A stretch of DNA of 64,000 bases from Rhynchospora pubera (Eukaryota; Streptophyta; Magnoliopsida; Poales; Cyperaceae). The DNA is taken from NCBI GenBank assembly GCA_028095005.1, contig CM051463.1:8733052-8797051 (forward strand). The letters are read 5' to 3'. Positions within the stretch are counted from its first letter, which is position 1. Every line of letters begins with the position of its first letter. The notes under the pieces are model-generated. The model did no database searches, had not been told where the DNA came from, and saw only the letters and a list, made by a program, of their open reading frames with translations. The position numbers were made by a program, and so were the translations under genes. This document shows, piece after piece, positions 46,020-57,193 of the stretch.

Positions 46020-47584
46020 TTGAGAACGCTTAATAATTACAATAATAAAAGTATTATTTTTTTAAGATAAATTGGGATCAAGTCTCCCAACTTATTTTTA
46101 TGTTAAATGTCTAAAGATCTCTAGCCGGATTTCGAACGTGCGACCTCTTATTTGAGATACATTGTTTTTTGTCACTGGATCAAAAGTGATTCTCAATAAA
46201 AAGTATTATTGATATTAAAGATTTTGTTTATCTCAAAATGACAGCGGAAGGAAGGCCGGAGTGCATATCAAAGCTAGAGAATCCCATTGTTGTTGTTGTT
46301 TTTTTACTTCGGTTTCCATATCAATATCAACTGCCACTTTTACCATTAAAGATAAAGAAAAACAATGGAAAGAGAAAAAGAAGAAACTGCCAGAATTGAC
46401 CCATGAATAAGTCCAACCGGCTAAAATAAGATTGGAGGAAAAAACATGTTGGAATGTAAAAACATAGCAAAACAAAAAGATATCTTCTGGAGCAAGAGAT
46501 TGAGTAAAGCCACTAAAGAATATCAAAGCAATTAAGGGTCAAGCTTGCCTATAAATTTCAAAGCGACAAAAATGAAAAAAAGTTTTTAACATGAAGAATT
46601 CCATCCACATTAAAAAGTCCGAGCTACCGCATGCTGAACTATAAACTATTGTACAATGGCCCCTTCCTATTTGCCTAATTATTTGCAACTAGCACATAGG
46701 CAGAAGATCTGTAATGTTACTATATGTTTACTGTGTAGAAACTTTTATTTGAAAATTAATCACTCAACTGAAACTAGTTAATTAGTTGCATTTAGCTGGT
46801 CAGCAATCTTTCGAGGCTAATTAAAACAAACCTAATCTCTTAATACTTATTAGCTTCATTATTTATTTTGTATGCTTTATCAATTATTTTTATTTATTTT
46901 CTTTATATTTAATTATACTGAGTTATTAATTAATTTATTTATTATTGTTGTCGTCGTCGTCGTTGTTGTTGTTGTTGTTTTGCTTTCTTATTTACATTGA
47001 TCACTTTATCATTTAGTTTCACAACATCCAAAAATTGGCCAAATTAGATAAGGACTTCTTTGGCATTGCAAATATCATAGGAAAGATTGCTGGTTGATAT
47101 ACTTTAGCTGATTGAATCACTACGGTAGCAACACATATATATAGACATTTATTTATAACCATTTTTTCACTAGGACCTATTATTTCCTTTCTTTAACTAT
47201 CCTCGTACTGAATGAAATAAGACTCAACTGAAACACGGACAAATTAATATAAATAAAAATTTAGGCTTGTGAAAGTAACTAGTATCTACTTACTAAACTA
47301 AGCAAATAAATGATACAGTCAATCTTTGGGTTATTGGGTCCTTTCTCACCACTCACCAATCCAAATTTTCTTATTAGATTAAGAAAGTGCAAACATAGGG
47401 ACGCAATAATACATACTTTTTAGGGTGGGATTGTATAAACAAAAAGGCGAATTGTAGTGGGCCATGGGATTAACCATACACATCAAGATTTGAAATGAAG
47501 AATGACATAATAGCCTAAAACATAATGAGTTTCACTTTCTTTTCATTCCATCAACATTTACAACCACAAACCATTTTTGGAGCC
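46020..47584. other. Upstream region of the S-domain receptor kinase
   Basis: No gene. A (GTC/GTT)n microsatellite (GTCGTCGTCGTCGTTGTTG, about 46949-46979) lies within. The minus-strand frame at 46233-46526 is low-complexity and not credible. I could not point to a definite TATA box. Confidence 0.4.
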
Positions 47585-50500
47585 ATGAAGAAATGGCCAC
47601 CTCTCCGTCCACTTCCTCCCCTTCTCCTAACCTTCTTCTCTCTCTTCTCTTTCTCTACATGTAGAGATACCATAACCATCAATTCTTCTCTCACTGCACA
47701 AGAAACATTAGTTTCATCCGACGGAGTTTTTACCCTCGGCTTCTTTTCTGCTGGCAAGTACCAATATCTAGGAATATGGTACACAGAGATACCGCAACAG
47801 ACAACTGTTTGGGTTGCAAACCGAGACAGCCCGATAACTGACACATCCGGTGTTCTATCCATCAGTTCTAACGGGTCGAATTTACAACTCCAACCAAGCT
47901 CTAACAGCGTGCTCTGGTCTACAAGTATCTCAGCCAATTTGGTTAATCCTGTTGCACAACTATTAGATACTGGAAATTTTGTTTTGAAGGAGAATAACAC
48001 TGACAGCATTGCATGGCAAAGTTTCGACCACCCGACCGATACAGTTTTGCCAGGTATGAAAATTGGTTTCATAACAGGTCAATACAGAAATTTAGTTAGT
48101 TGGTCTGGCTCAGACGATCCTTCATCAAGTAATTACTCATTTAAATTGGATCTATCTGGGTTCCCTGAATTCTTCCTTTTGGACGGGTTGAAACGGGTCT
48201 ACCGAAACGGACCCTGGAATGGAGTTCACTTTAGTGGCGAACCTGAGATGGAAAACAATGGCACTTTTACTTTTGAATATGTCTCAAACGAAAATGAAAC
48301 ATACTACACATATTATGTCAATGATCCCTCAATTGTGTCGCGGCTTGTGGTGAACCAGTCAACTCTCCAAAGGTATGTGGCAGACACGTCAGGTTCGAGC
48401 TGGACACTGTATTGGACATTTCCGAGGGACCAATGTGACAACTATGATCAATGTGGACCAAACGCCTTGTGTAGTACATTTAGTTCAAATATACCAGATT
48501 GTACTTGCTTGACAGGGTTTCAGCCTGAATCTGAGAAAGACTGGGAGCTACGTGACACGTCAGCTGGGTGTGTCAGACAAGTTGAGTTAAATTGTACTAC
48601 TGATGGGTTTATAATAATCAGTAATACGAAGTTGCCTGATACTACAAATGTGACGGTAGATACTACAATTGGGCTGGAGGAGTGTAGAAACAGGTGTTTG
48701 ATGAATTGCTCCTGTACTGGTTATGCAAATTCTGATATTTCCGATGGGGGCAGTGGCTGTGTGATTTGGGTGGGTGACTTGGTTGATATAAGACAATTTA
48801 GTGCAGGTGGTCAGGATTTCTATTACCGGGTTGCAGGTTCTGAAGTACCTGGTACTATTATTTTTTTCCTTGCTATTTCAGTTTTGTTTATTGGAAAATT
48901 AACGCTTTTGGCAGAAATTGTTGACCTGAACGCCTAAAATGAGATCACTTAGCAGGAAGTCAAATTAGAATACATTAGATTGACAAAAGTGACCAGCATA
49001 CTTTTTGTACCGGTACCGGTCATAACAAGGAGGTGCTACTATTTTATAATACTATCTTTTGAGAAAAGTTTGATTTAATAATGAACATATTGTTGCTTCC
49101 TGACTAAGAAATATATATATTTTTTCTTTCTGGCACAGTTACAAGCAGTACAAGTACAAAGAAGAATAAGGATGCAGGAATCATTGTGACATGTGTAATA
49201 TTGGGTTTACTAATTTTGGCCTCCATTGTGTACCTTATTCGAAAAAAGTTGAGGAAAAATCATGGTAAGTATCCAAGGCTTTTTAATCCAAGAATTCTAT
49301 TTAAGGTTTTATACAGCCTGGCATGACGTTATATGAAATATAAAAACCTTATAAAGTAGGTATAGGTTATTAAACATGTTTGTCAATTAATTCCCCTGAT
49401 TGAGCTTAACTTTAGTCATTACAATTAGAGGATGAAATTATACAAAACGCTGAAAAGGTGAATAGAATAACCAAAGAATTGAAATAAGTGCCTCTTCAAT
49501 TTACTACTAGTACTGGTAAAAACTTAAGTAAAATGATTGATATCAAAGTTAACGATGAATTTTGAAGTCCGTGTTTTGAGTTCTTACTGGTATAAGCTGC
49601 CTGTACTGTCTAGTTTTTCTGAAATCCTTGTTACTCTGCCTAATTTCTTCACAATGGATATTGCTCTCCTTTCCTGTCAAGACACTATTGATTATTTTTT
49701 CCCTAGAATTTAATGTTCTTTCTTTAATTCAGAAAATGTGTCTTATATGCAAAGACAAAGACAAATTTCATTTGAATCGGTACGGCCATTGGCATCGGCA
49801 AGGGATAAAGATCTAGAAGAAGGAACTAGTACTCATGGAAATGATATAAGTCTTCCACTATTTCATGCAAGTATTATATCTGCCGCTACAAATAACTTTG
49901 CTCTGGCTAATAAACTTGGCGAAGGTGGTTTTGGCACAGTTTTCAAGGTATTGTTGAAGTTTTTTCATGAAAACCATCTGACAATTAATGTCTTGGATCT
50001 ATTGTGCCAATCATGATCGGTACCTGGCTCTTGCTGGTACCAATTAATTCATTGGACTTTAACTCTGCACAAACAGCACGTGCCCTCATTCTGCTGACCC
50101 TCACGGTATAGTTAAATGACAAATTATAAAAATAGAAATAAAAGGGGCTTGTGTTCAATTTGTCCTCAGAAACTATATATTTGCTACAACAGGGTGAGTT
50201 GGAAGGAGGGGAGAGAGTAGCAGTAAAAAGACTAGCAAAATTCTCGACACAAGGCCTTGACGAGTTCAAAAATGAAGTAATTCTAATTGCAAAACTTCAA
50301 CATGTCAATTTGGTACGATTGTTGGGTTGTTGTATTGAAGGAGAAGAAAGGATGTTAGTTTATGAATACATGGAGAACAAAAGTTTGGATACCATTATCT
50401 TCAGTAAGTTCTTTTTTCTTTAAGTATGTATACCATTTAAGAACGGAACTTGCTTGCAAAAATGCAGTTCTTTTGCTATATGGTGGCAACAAATGCAACA

Positions 50501-51674
50501 TTTTAGTAAACAGTTTTTGGGTACATGCATACATGTGAGTGTGACAACAGTACAGATTTGCTCTGGTACTGGTACGGTTACATGATGTTCCTTAATTTGG
50601 TATAGAAGCTATATATTTATCTTTCATTTCTGATAATAAAATCCATTATTCTAAAAATTTCTTGTTGGTGAGGTGCATTACAAATTTTATATCGCAGGCT
50701 TCCTATTCTTATTATTGTTAATGAGTTAATATTTATTTGCCATTTTTACTGACTGTATACATTTTTTTCTTGATCAAATAATTCAAACAGACAAAGCAAG
50801 ATCTTCTCAATTGAATTGGCACAAGCGGTTTGAGATAATAAAAGGGATTGCTCGAGGTGTTCTATATCTCCACGAGGACTCCAGATTTCGAATTATTCAT
50901 AGAGATTTGAAAACCAGTAATGTGTTACTTGACGAAAATATGAACCCAAAAATATCAGATTTTGGTGTCGCGAGGATATTCGATGGAGATGAAAAGAAAT
51001 CATATACCAACCGTGTAGTTGGTACATAGTAAGTGCAAGTTTAAATCAAATTTTCAAACGTTTTCACCTATATATCAACTTGAAAGTTTGTCAGAGTTTT
51101 TAAATTATTTTCTAATATAGTGCTCATAATGCAGTGGGTATATGTCGCCAGAGTATGCAATGGATGGCGTTTTTTCAGTAAAATCCGATGTTTTTAGCTT
51201 TGGCGTTTTAATCCTTGAGATTATTAGTGGGAAGAAAAACCGGGGAATTTTTAGTGTCGAGCCCTTGTTAAATCTTCTTAGTTATGTAAGTATTATGTTC
51301 ATTTTAACTCCTCTTTTTTTTTCATTTATAAAACTATTTTACTTATTTTGAATATGTAATTTATAATTCTCCAGGCTTGGACGCTATGGAAAGAAGGAAA
51401 GCCCCTAGAACTACTGGACAGCTCAATTCTGTCGAACTCAAATGACAATTTACAGATCATGAGATGTATCCAAGTAGGCCTTTTATGTGTCCAGGACAGG
51501 CCAGATGACAGGCCCCACATGTCAGAGGTTGTATTGATGCTTAACAGCCTCAATGCTAGTTTACCAGAACCAAAACAACCTGGTTATTTTGCTGATAGAG
51601 TTGCTAGCGACATGGAATCATCTTCAAGTTGCACGGTTTTTGATACCACGGTTACGGTTGTAGAGCCCAGATAA
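47585..51674 (+). CDS. G-type lectin S-receptor-like serine/threonine kinase
   Basis: Predicted plasma-membrane receptor kinase; ligand unknown. Seven exons: 47585-48836, 49139-49264, 49733-49947, 50193-50403, 50791-51028, 51135-51285, 51375-51674, all with GT/AG ends and matching phases, about 830 residues. Order: signal peptide (PLLLTFFSLFSFSTC), B-lectin domain (TVWVANRDSPITD, residues about 60-80), S-locus glycoprotein region (WNGVHFSGEPEM), EGF-like (CDNYDQCGPNALC), PAN/apple (CRNRCLMNCSCTGYAN), transmembrane (IIVTCVILGLLILASIVYLI), RD-type kinase (GEGGFG, VAVK, HRDLK, DFG, SPEYA, CVQDRPDDRPHM). I prefer ATG 47585 over 47525 because MKK then leads directly into the signal peptide. No disabling change found. 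Known relatives act in self-incompatibility or defence; role here is open. Confidence 0.92.
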
Positions 51675-52405
51675 CTGGTGAGAGGTTTGTTTGTGTGTAT
51701 TTTCGGCTTTTTCTTTGATTTTGTACAGAAATTTTGTCATTAATTAAATAGGTATATATAATGCTTTCAATAGATGGGTGAAAAACAAAACAGAGACTAA
51801 ATTTCTTATCTTAAGTTCATCTTTCCAATACCATTTTTCTTGAATTACATAATGAAGTTATAAAAGAAAGTTATTTGGGGTTTTGAAATTAGTGCGAAAA
51901 TATTTCGTGCTGTATCCAAAACTTCAATAGTTAAAAATTAATAATTAAGCTAGAAATAATGTGTGATCTGACTTATGAATAAAGCATATTTAAGAGTCAG
52001 ACTACTATCAAATTGCACTACAAATTTATTAGATGGTTCACATAAATATCTACGCTTATTTTAAATACATAAGGGAAAAAATGCAATTCATTGAACCTGA
52101 CAAAACAATTTTCCTATTGCTCCTATTTTATTAGTAAGATGTAGAATTGGTTTAAATTAATTGTTAAGAATTATCAACTCTTAACTCATTTTTCCAACAT
52201 TATATGGATTTAGGGTGATGTTTGAGCGATATTTATTCACATATAATACGTTAAAGATTATTGTGATACAAGTTTGTTAAATGTCCTTGATAACTTTAAC
52301 CAGCTTCCTCTAGGATACATGTTTGTATGTATCGCTAGTCTGCATGGTCTATTTGTCAGTATGAAGACTTGATTGTATGTTGAACAACATCTCCAAGAGG
52401 GAGAT
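51675..52405. other. Spacer with internal remnant before the solo LTR
   Basis: AT-rich, no gene. Its last bases (AAGAGGGAGAT, 52395-52405) are a polypurine tract that primes plus-strand synthesis in LTR elements, so the sequence just left of it is probably the residue of a retrotransposon interior. Confidence 0.5.
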
Positions 52406-52853
52406 TGTTGGAAATTGGACTATGGAGACGCTGATGTCGACGGTAGAAGAGTTCTGGACACCTTTTATTTACATCTCTTGATGAGTAGATGCCCTAGGCT
52501 CTTAAAAGGGACTGGTCCCTAGTCATTTGAGAAGATATCTGAATATGAGAAGGACCACAAGAGACCAAAAAAAGACTCCATAGGTTGTTCCTCTCCTTGA
52601 GGATCAAACACCATTAGAGAGAGATCTTCTCGTCTAGTCGGATTGAGGATTCCGATGATGAGAAGAAGTCGAGTCTGACACTTTTGTATTGTGAATAGTG
52701 TGAGATTGTTGCCAATCTACACTAGCGATAGTTGAAGACAGGGCTATGGCGCAGCGAGAGCACGCAAGGATGGCTTTGTGCTGAGAAAACTTGAATAAAA
52801 GGAGATTTTAACACGCCTTCGCATTCGATATGATTTATCGATATTTCCTAACA
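52406..52853 (+). mobile_element. Single LTR of a retrotransposon (448 bp)
   Basis: Starts TGTTGGAAATTGG and ends ATATTTCCTAACA: TG...CA with short inverted ends. A polypurine tract (AAGAGGGAGA) precedes it directly, so it is a 3' LTR in + orientation with only a scrap of interior left. It contains a CTCTTAAAAGGG word that may be its TATA region. No second LTR lies nearby, so target duplications cannot be tested. Confidence 0.75.
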
Positions 52854-53440
52854 GTTCTACCTAAAAAAACATGAATATCCATTATTTGTAAAGAGACCAG
52901 GATATAATAAAAAATTAATTGTTATTTGTATACTTCAACCAAACATCGAAATTATAATATACTGTTATTTCGATCACCTGCACGAAAGTTGGCGATACGC
53001 GCGAATTGCCTAATGAGAAAACATTGGTACTTTACCCTCCATTTTTTTTTATTATATTAGATTGTCACATATGAAATATCAAAGAGTGGGAAATCACTTT
53101 TTTTTTTCATGTATATATATTTATGATTAGGATTTGACAACTTGCAGCTTTAACAACAAAATTTATCAGTTGAAAAGTTACCGAGTGATTTAAAATATAA
53201 AAGCATTATATTAATAACCGTGGTTGAGAAATTTACAATGAAATGTCAAATGAGTGGTTCTGGTAATTATTGAATGTGTGGTCTTGGGGGGTACAGGAAT
53301 CAGGAATCAGGAATCAGGTATCAATTATTTTGAGAAAATTGAATATGAAGTCGCGCGCTGACGCTCTGTGGCCCTGTGGGCTGTGGAAAATGAAGTGCAC
53401 ATGCGATTGAAACTTTGCACGCTGACAAGAGAAGAAGACT
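52854..53440. other. Distal upstream region of the LRR receptor kinase
   Basis: AT-rich; GGAATCAGGAATCAGGAATCAGG (about 53297) is a three-unit tandem of 8 bp. No gene. Confidence 0.45.
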
Positions 53441-53522
53441 TTGACTGTTGACTTGTAATGTTCATCCAAAGTTGAATTTTCAATTTTGTGCGTTGCTGAC
53501 TGAGTGAAAGTGACTGTTGACT
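53441..53522 (+). promoter_or_regulatory. Three W-box cores upstream of the LRR receptor kinase
   Basis: TTGACT at 53441-53446, 53448-53453 and 53517-53522, about 160-245 bp before the ATG at 53684. W-boxes bind WRKY transcription factors, and clusters are usual in promoters of defence receptors. Function inferred from motif density only. Confidence 0.55.
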
Positions 53523-54695
53523 TGAGTCTCGACTTGCTTTAATTAATTTATTTTATATTAAAGCCTTGGTTGCTACTTGCTAGCGAATAGTGATCATCCA
53601 TTTCATCCCATCCCACCCAGTCACCGAGCAGGTCAGGACAGGAGGGAGGAGGAAGGAGCCAGTGATCGAACTAATTAGTTAAGATGGAGCGACCACCGCC
53701 GTCTTATCTAGTTGTCTTATTATTATTAGTATTCCTGCAGCTGATCTGGTCCCAGTCCCAGTCCCAGGTGGATGAATTGGATGATGATCAGTCGGCGCTG
53801 CTCTCCTTCAAGGCCGCCATCAGCAGCGACCCTTCCGGCACCCTCACCTCCTGGAACACCAGCATTCCAGTATGCCAATGGGCCGGGATTACCTGCACTA
53901 CTACAAGTACCTCCAACTCCAGCTCCAGAGTCTCCGGCCTCATCCTCGAGCACTTGAGCCTCGCCGGCACCCTTTCTCCTTCTCTGGCAAACCTCACGCA
54001 CCTCGCCACCCTGCGCCTCTCTAGTAACATGCTCACCGGACAGATACCCTCCACCCTCGGAGCCATCCCCTCCCAGCTCGCTCTTCTTGACCTGTCCTCA
54101 AACAATCTCACCGGTCAAATACCTCCGCAGTTAGGCGGTCTCGCGTCTCTTATCAGGCTCCAGCTCTCCAACAATGCTCTTGACGGTGCCATCCCTCCAT
54201 CTCTCGGAAATTTGTCACGTCTGTCCATTCTTGATCTCAGCAAGAACAGCCTCGGAGGAGAGCTTCCGCCGAACCTCGGCAATCTCACCACCCTCGTCTT
54301 CTTCAAAGTATCCAATAATATGCTCTCCGGCCCTATCCCATCTTCTATTTATAACTTATCTGCTCTAAATTATCTTGTTCTCTACAACAACCTACTCTCA
54401 GGAGAACTTCCCTCTCACATCGGTGTCTCTCTCCCGAACCTTCGTGTGCTCAGCATGTATAACAACCAGCTGTCGGGTCTTGTTCCTGATTCTCTGGCCA
54501 ACGCCTCTGGTCTCGAAGAGATCGACTTGTCCCAGAATCACTTCTCCGGCAAAATCCCTTCAAATTTTGGTATGCTGAAAAACCTGTCTTGGCTTGCTCT
54601 CGAATATAACCAACTCGAAGCCAGGGAAGCAAGTGATTGGGACTTCATCCAATCTCTTGCTAACTGCAGCCTGCTAGATCACCTGAGCTTAGACA

Positions 54696-54700
54696 CGAAC
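54696..54700. repeat. Target-site duplication, left copy
   Basis: CGAAC directly before the left LTR. The same five bases follow the right LTR (57189-57193). Five-base duplications are standard for LTR retrotransposon integration. Confidence 0.9.
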
Positions 54701-54979
54701 TGACAAAATATAGAGAGATAACGAGAGATAACGAGGAAGAGACAAAATTCTTTTAACTCAAACTTTCATATTATTTTCTCTCATGCATAAAACAAAGTTA
54801 CATGAGACTCTTTTATAGCCATACAATCACATTCTAATGCTAGACTTAACAAATATAGCACTACTAAATATAATAATCCTATTTGCTAATTTCCTAAAAT
54901 AATTAGATTAATTATGACTCATGCTAGAATTACATTTCCTAAAATAGGCGCTGCAGTTTTTTGAGTTTAATTTTCAACA
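54701..54979 (-). repeat. 3' LTR of the element (279 bp)
   Basis: Minus strand: begins TGTTGAAAATTAAAC, ends ATATTTTGTCA. A TATA-like TATAAAAGAG (complement of CTCTTTTATA at about 54808) is in the expected region. It contains GAGATAACGA twice in tandem, where the other LTR has it once. Confidence 0.9.
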
Positions 54980-56889
54980 AATCCCTCCTTTAAACTCAAA
55001 TCTCTTCCATCCTTTATTTCAATCTTCATTACTGCTTCATCCCGACTTGTCACATGACTCATTTGCTCTTCTCTTTTCTTCACATGTTTAGCATAAACTT
55101 TCATACCATTTGATGCAATATAATTTTTCATATTCGTCTCAGCAATCTCTTCATCACTCTCTTTGTTAGAGCTCCCTGAATTCAGTTCTTCTCTCACCTT
55201 GACTACTAGCTCAGCAAGCTTCGCATTCTTCTCTGTAGCTATCGGTTTTTTATTTTCCTCATTCCTTTTGGGAGCAACTGTTGGCACAATATTGATAGGA
55301 ACAATCTTTGATTTCAGCTTTTCATCTTCATAATCATCATCAAAATCACTTCCATAATATTCATTATCATTAGACTCTTTCTTAGCAATTACTGGAGCAA
55401 CCTTAGCTGTCCAAATAAACTTCTTAATAGGCGCAATGTGCTTTTCTTCGCTGCTTCTATTACTGCCACAAGTCTTTACCTTCTTCAATCCATTTGTGAC
55501 AGGTCGTATGGGCATCTTTGCTGGTCTCTTATTCCATAACGAAGTTTTGTTGGTCAAGTCACTTTTTAAGTAAGTTTGTAGTAGATTTCTCAAATCGATT
55601 TTGTACATTCGATTCTTGCTCATTTCCACTCGTGCAATTAACCGACCTCGTTTATCCTTTAGATGCATGATGCGATCTTTCATGAAGACCGAATAACCCC
55701 TTTCCATTAATTTTCCTATACTTAGGATATTACTTTTTAAGCCTGGCACATAATATACATTTTCAACTGCGCCTCTTTTATCACCATGACCAAAATAGAT
55801 TTTTCCTTTTCCTTTCACTTGAATTTTTGAGGCATTACCAAAAGAGACATAATATTCTTCTATTTTTTGCATCTCCATAAATAGATGTCTATTACCGCTC
55901 ATATGATTGCTAGCACCAGTATCAAGATACCATGTTGTGTCATCGTTGGAGATAGTGTCTTCGTATGCCATTAAAAGTACGCCTTCATCCTTCGTCTCTT
56001 CTTCTTTAATGAGATTTGTGTTCTCTTCTATCTTCTCCGACGATCTACAATCTCTAGCATAATGTCCATATTTACCACAATTGTAACAATCAACATTTGG
56101 ACGATATACATAACCATCTCTCTCACGACCACGTCCTCTACCACGACCAAATCCACGACCTCTAAAATTATCTCCTCTTCCTCGGTGGTTATAATTGACA
56201 TACATGACCTCTTCTTCTTTGATTGCGGCATTTGCTTGTAGCGCCTCATTAAGCGACTCTTGCATTTTCTTCTTCTTTCTTTGCTCATGCGCCTCAAGTG
56301 AACCAGCTAACTCGTCAATGGTCATCTCTTCAAGACTTTTCGACTCTTCAATAGCACACACCACGTTCTCAAAATTCTCGGTTAATGACCGCAGAATTTT
56401 CTCAACAACCCTTGCATCTGTAAGTGGTTCACCATTGCGCTTGAGTTGATTCACCACCGTTTGCACACGTGTAATGTAATCGGAGACTCCTTCTGTCTCT
56501 TTCATCTTCATGCCCTCCAACTCGCCGCGAAGAGTTTGGAGGCGTACTTGCTTGACTCGATTGGCACCTTTAAACACCTTTTGTAGTGTGTCCCATGCCT
56601 CTTTTGATGTTGTCGCACTAGCAATTCTCTCAAAACCTGATTCATCCACCGCTTGAAACATGAGATAAAGAGCGGTCTTGTCCTTCATGCGCTTCTCCTT
56701 CCATGCCTTGGTTTGAACCAGAGTCATAGTGTCAATCTCGTTGTTGGTAGGTTCTTGGTAACCGATCGTAACAATTTCCCATGCATCTTGTGCACCGAGC
56801 AATGCTCGCATCTGGATACTCCAATTGTCATAATTTAACTTGGTGAGTTTTGGCAAAGGTATTTGACCCAACGCACTTCCCGGATTCAT
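54967..56889 (-). CDS. Gag-protease polyprotein of the Copia-type element, without pol
   Basis: 640 residues in one frame. Residues about 10-215 are the plant Copia gag (UBN2 type; LNYDNWSIQM, AWDTLQKVF). A Gly/Arg-rich stretch at about 235-257 (RGRGFGRGRGRGRER) precedes one CCHC zinc knuckle (CYNCGKYGHYARDC, about 268-281) that packages RNA. The aspartic protease motif is WYLDTGASNHMSG (about 320-332). After a pre-integrase start (KNRMYKIDLRN, TSLW) the usual HLRFGHL continuation is missing; it jumps to an unrelated Lys- and acidic-rich tail of about 190 residues (DFDDDYEDE) ending inside the LTR. The tail may be residual 3' sequence or a captured piece; I do not recognise it. The frame being open suggests that Gag may still be made. 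Confidence 0.9.
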   Translation of the reverse strand: MNPGSALGQIPLPKLTKLNYDNWSIQMRALLGAQDAWEIVTIGYQEPTNNEIDTMTLVQTKAWKEKRMKDKTALYLMFQAVDESGFERIASATTSKEAWDTLQKVFKGANRVKQVRLQTLRGELEGMKMKETEGVSDYITRVQTVVNQLKRNGEPLTDARVVEKILRSLTENFENVVCAIEESKSLEEMTIDELAGSLEAHEQRKKKKMQESLNEALQANAAIKEEEVMYVNYNHRGRGDNFRGRGFGRGRGRGRERDGYVYRPNVDCYNCGKYGHYARDCRSSEKIEENTNLIKEEETKDEGVLLMAYEDTISNDDTTWYLDTGASNHMSGNRHLFMEMQKIEEYYVSFGNASKIQVKGKGKIYFGHGDKRGAVENVYYVPGLKSNILSIGKLMERGYSVFMKDRIMHLKDKRGRLIARVEMSKNRMYKIDLRNLLQTYLKSDLTNKTSLWNKRPAKMPIRPVTNGLKKVKTCGSNRSSEEKHIAPIKKFIWTAKVAPVIAKKESNDNEYYGSDFDDDYEDEKLKSKIVPINIVPTVAPKRNEENKKPIATEKNAKLAELVVKVREELNSGSSNKESDEEIAETNMKNYIASNGMKVYAKHVKKREEQMSHVTSRDEAVMKIEIKDGRDLSLKEGFVEN

Positions 56890-56904
56890 CTTTCAACCAA
56901 CGCT

Positions 56905-56916
56905 CTGATACCAATT
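56905..56916 (-). other. Primer binding site, initiator Met-tRNA
   Basis: On the minus strand TGGTATCAGAGC follows the 5' LTR after a few bases. It is complementary to the 3' end of plant initiator Met-tRNA, the primer of many Copia elements. The exact edges may be off by a base or two. Confidence 0.85.
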
Positions 56917-57188
56917 TGACAAAATATAGAGAGATAACGAGGAAGAGACAAAATTCTTTTAACTCAAACTTTCATATTATTTTCTCTCATGCATAAAACA
57001 AAGTTACATGAGACTCTTTTATAGCCATACAATCACATTCTAATGCTAGACTTAACAAATATAGCACTACTAAATATAATAATCCTATTTGCTAATTTCC
57101 TAAAATAATTAGATTAATTATGACTCATGCTAGAATTACATTTCCTAAAATAGGCGCTGCAGTTTTTTGAGTTTATTAATTTTCAACA
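56917..57188 (-). repeat. 5' LTR of the element (272 bp)
   Basis: Identical to the 3' LTR except for the indels noted there: one GAGATAACGA unit instead of two, and an additional TTA near its outer end. Confidence 0.9.
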
Positions 57189-57193
57189 CGAAC
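57189..57193. repeat. Target-site duplication, right copy
   Basis: CGAAC, pair of 54696-54700. Removing the element and this copy restores the LRR frame without any other change. Confidence 0.9.

Larger units (their letters stand above)
54701..57188 (-). mobile_element. Copia-type LTR retrotransposon, gag-protease only, non-autonomous
   Basis: Complete minus-strand element of 2,488 bp. In its own orientation: 5' LTR (57188-56917), primer site TGGTATCAGAGC (complementary to initiator Met-tRNA, as in many plant Copia elements) a few bases after the LTR, ATG at 56889, one long frame, polypurine tract AAAGGAGGG, and 3' LTR (54979-54701). LTR ends TG...CA. The two LTRs differ only by a 10-bp tandem copy (GAGATAACGA, extra in the left one) and a 3-bp TTA (extra in the right) as far as I can see, so integration is recent. 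No integrase, reverse transcriptase or RNase H: movement would depend on enzymes from a related element. Confidence 0.93.

Noticed and set aside
46233..46526. Minus-strand frame upstream of the S-domain kinase
   Set aside because: Poly-Phe and poly-Gln runs from microsatellites and non-ATG start; no family resemblance.
47525..47584. Upstream in-frame ATG of the S-domain receptor kinase
   Set aside because: It would put 20 polar and aromatic residues before a good signal peptide; ATG 47585 gives a standard secretory N-terminus.
57167..57193. Separate start for the second half of the LRR kinase inside the LTR
   Set aside because: The codon there is not ATG and the frame only continues the interrupted LRR; it is the downstream half of one gene, not a new gene.
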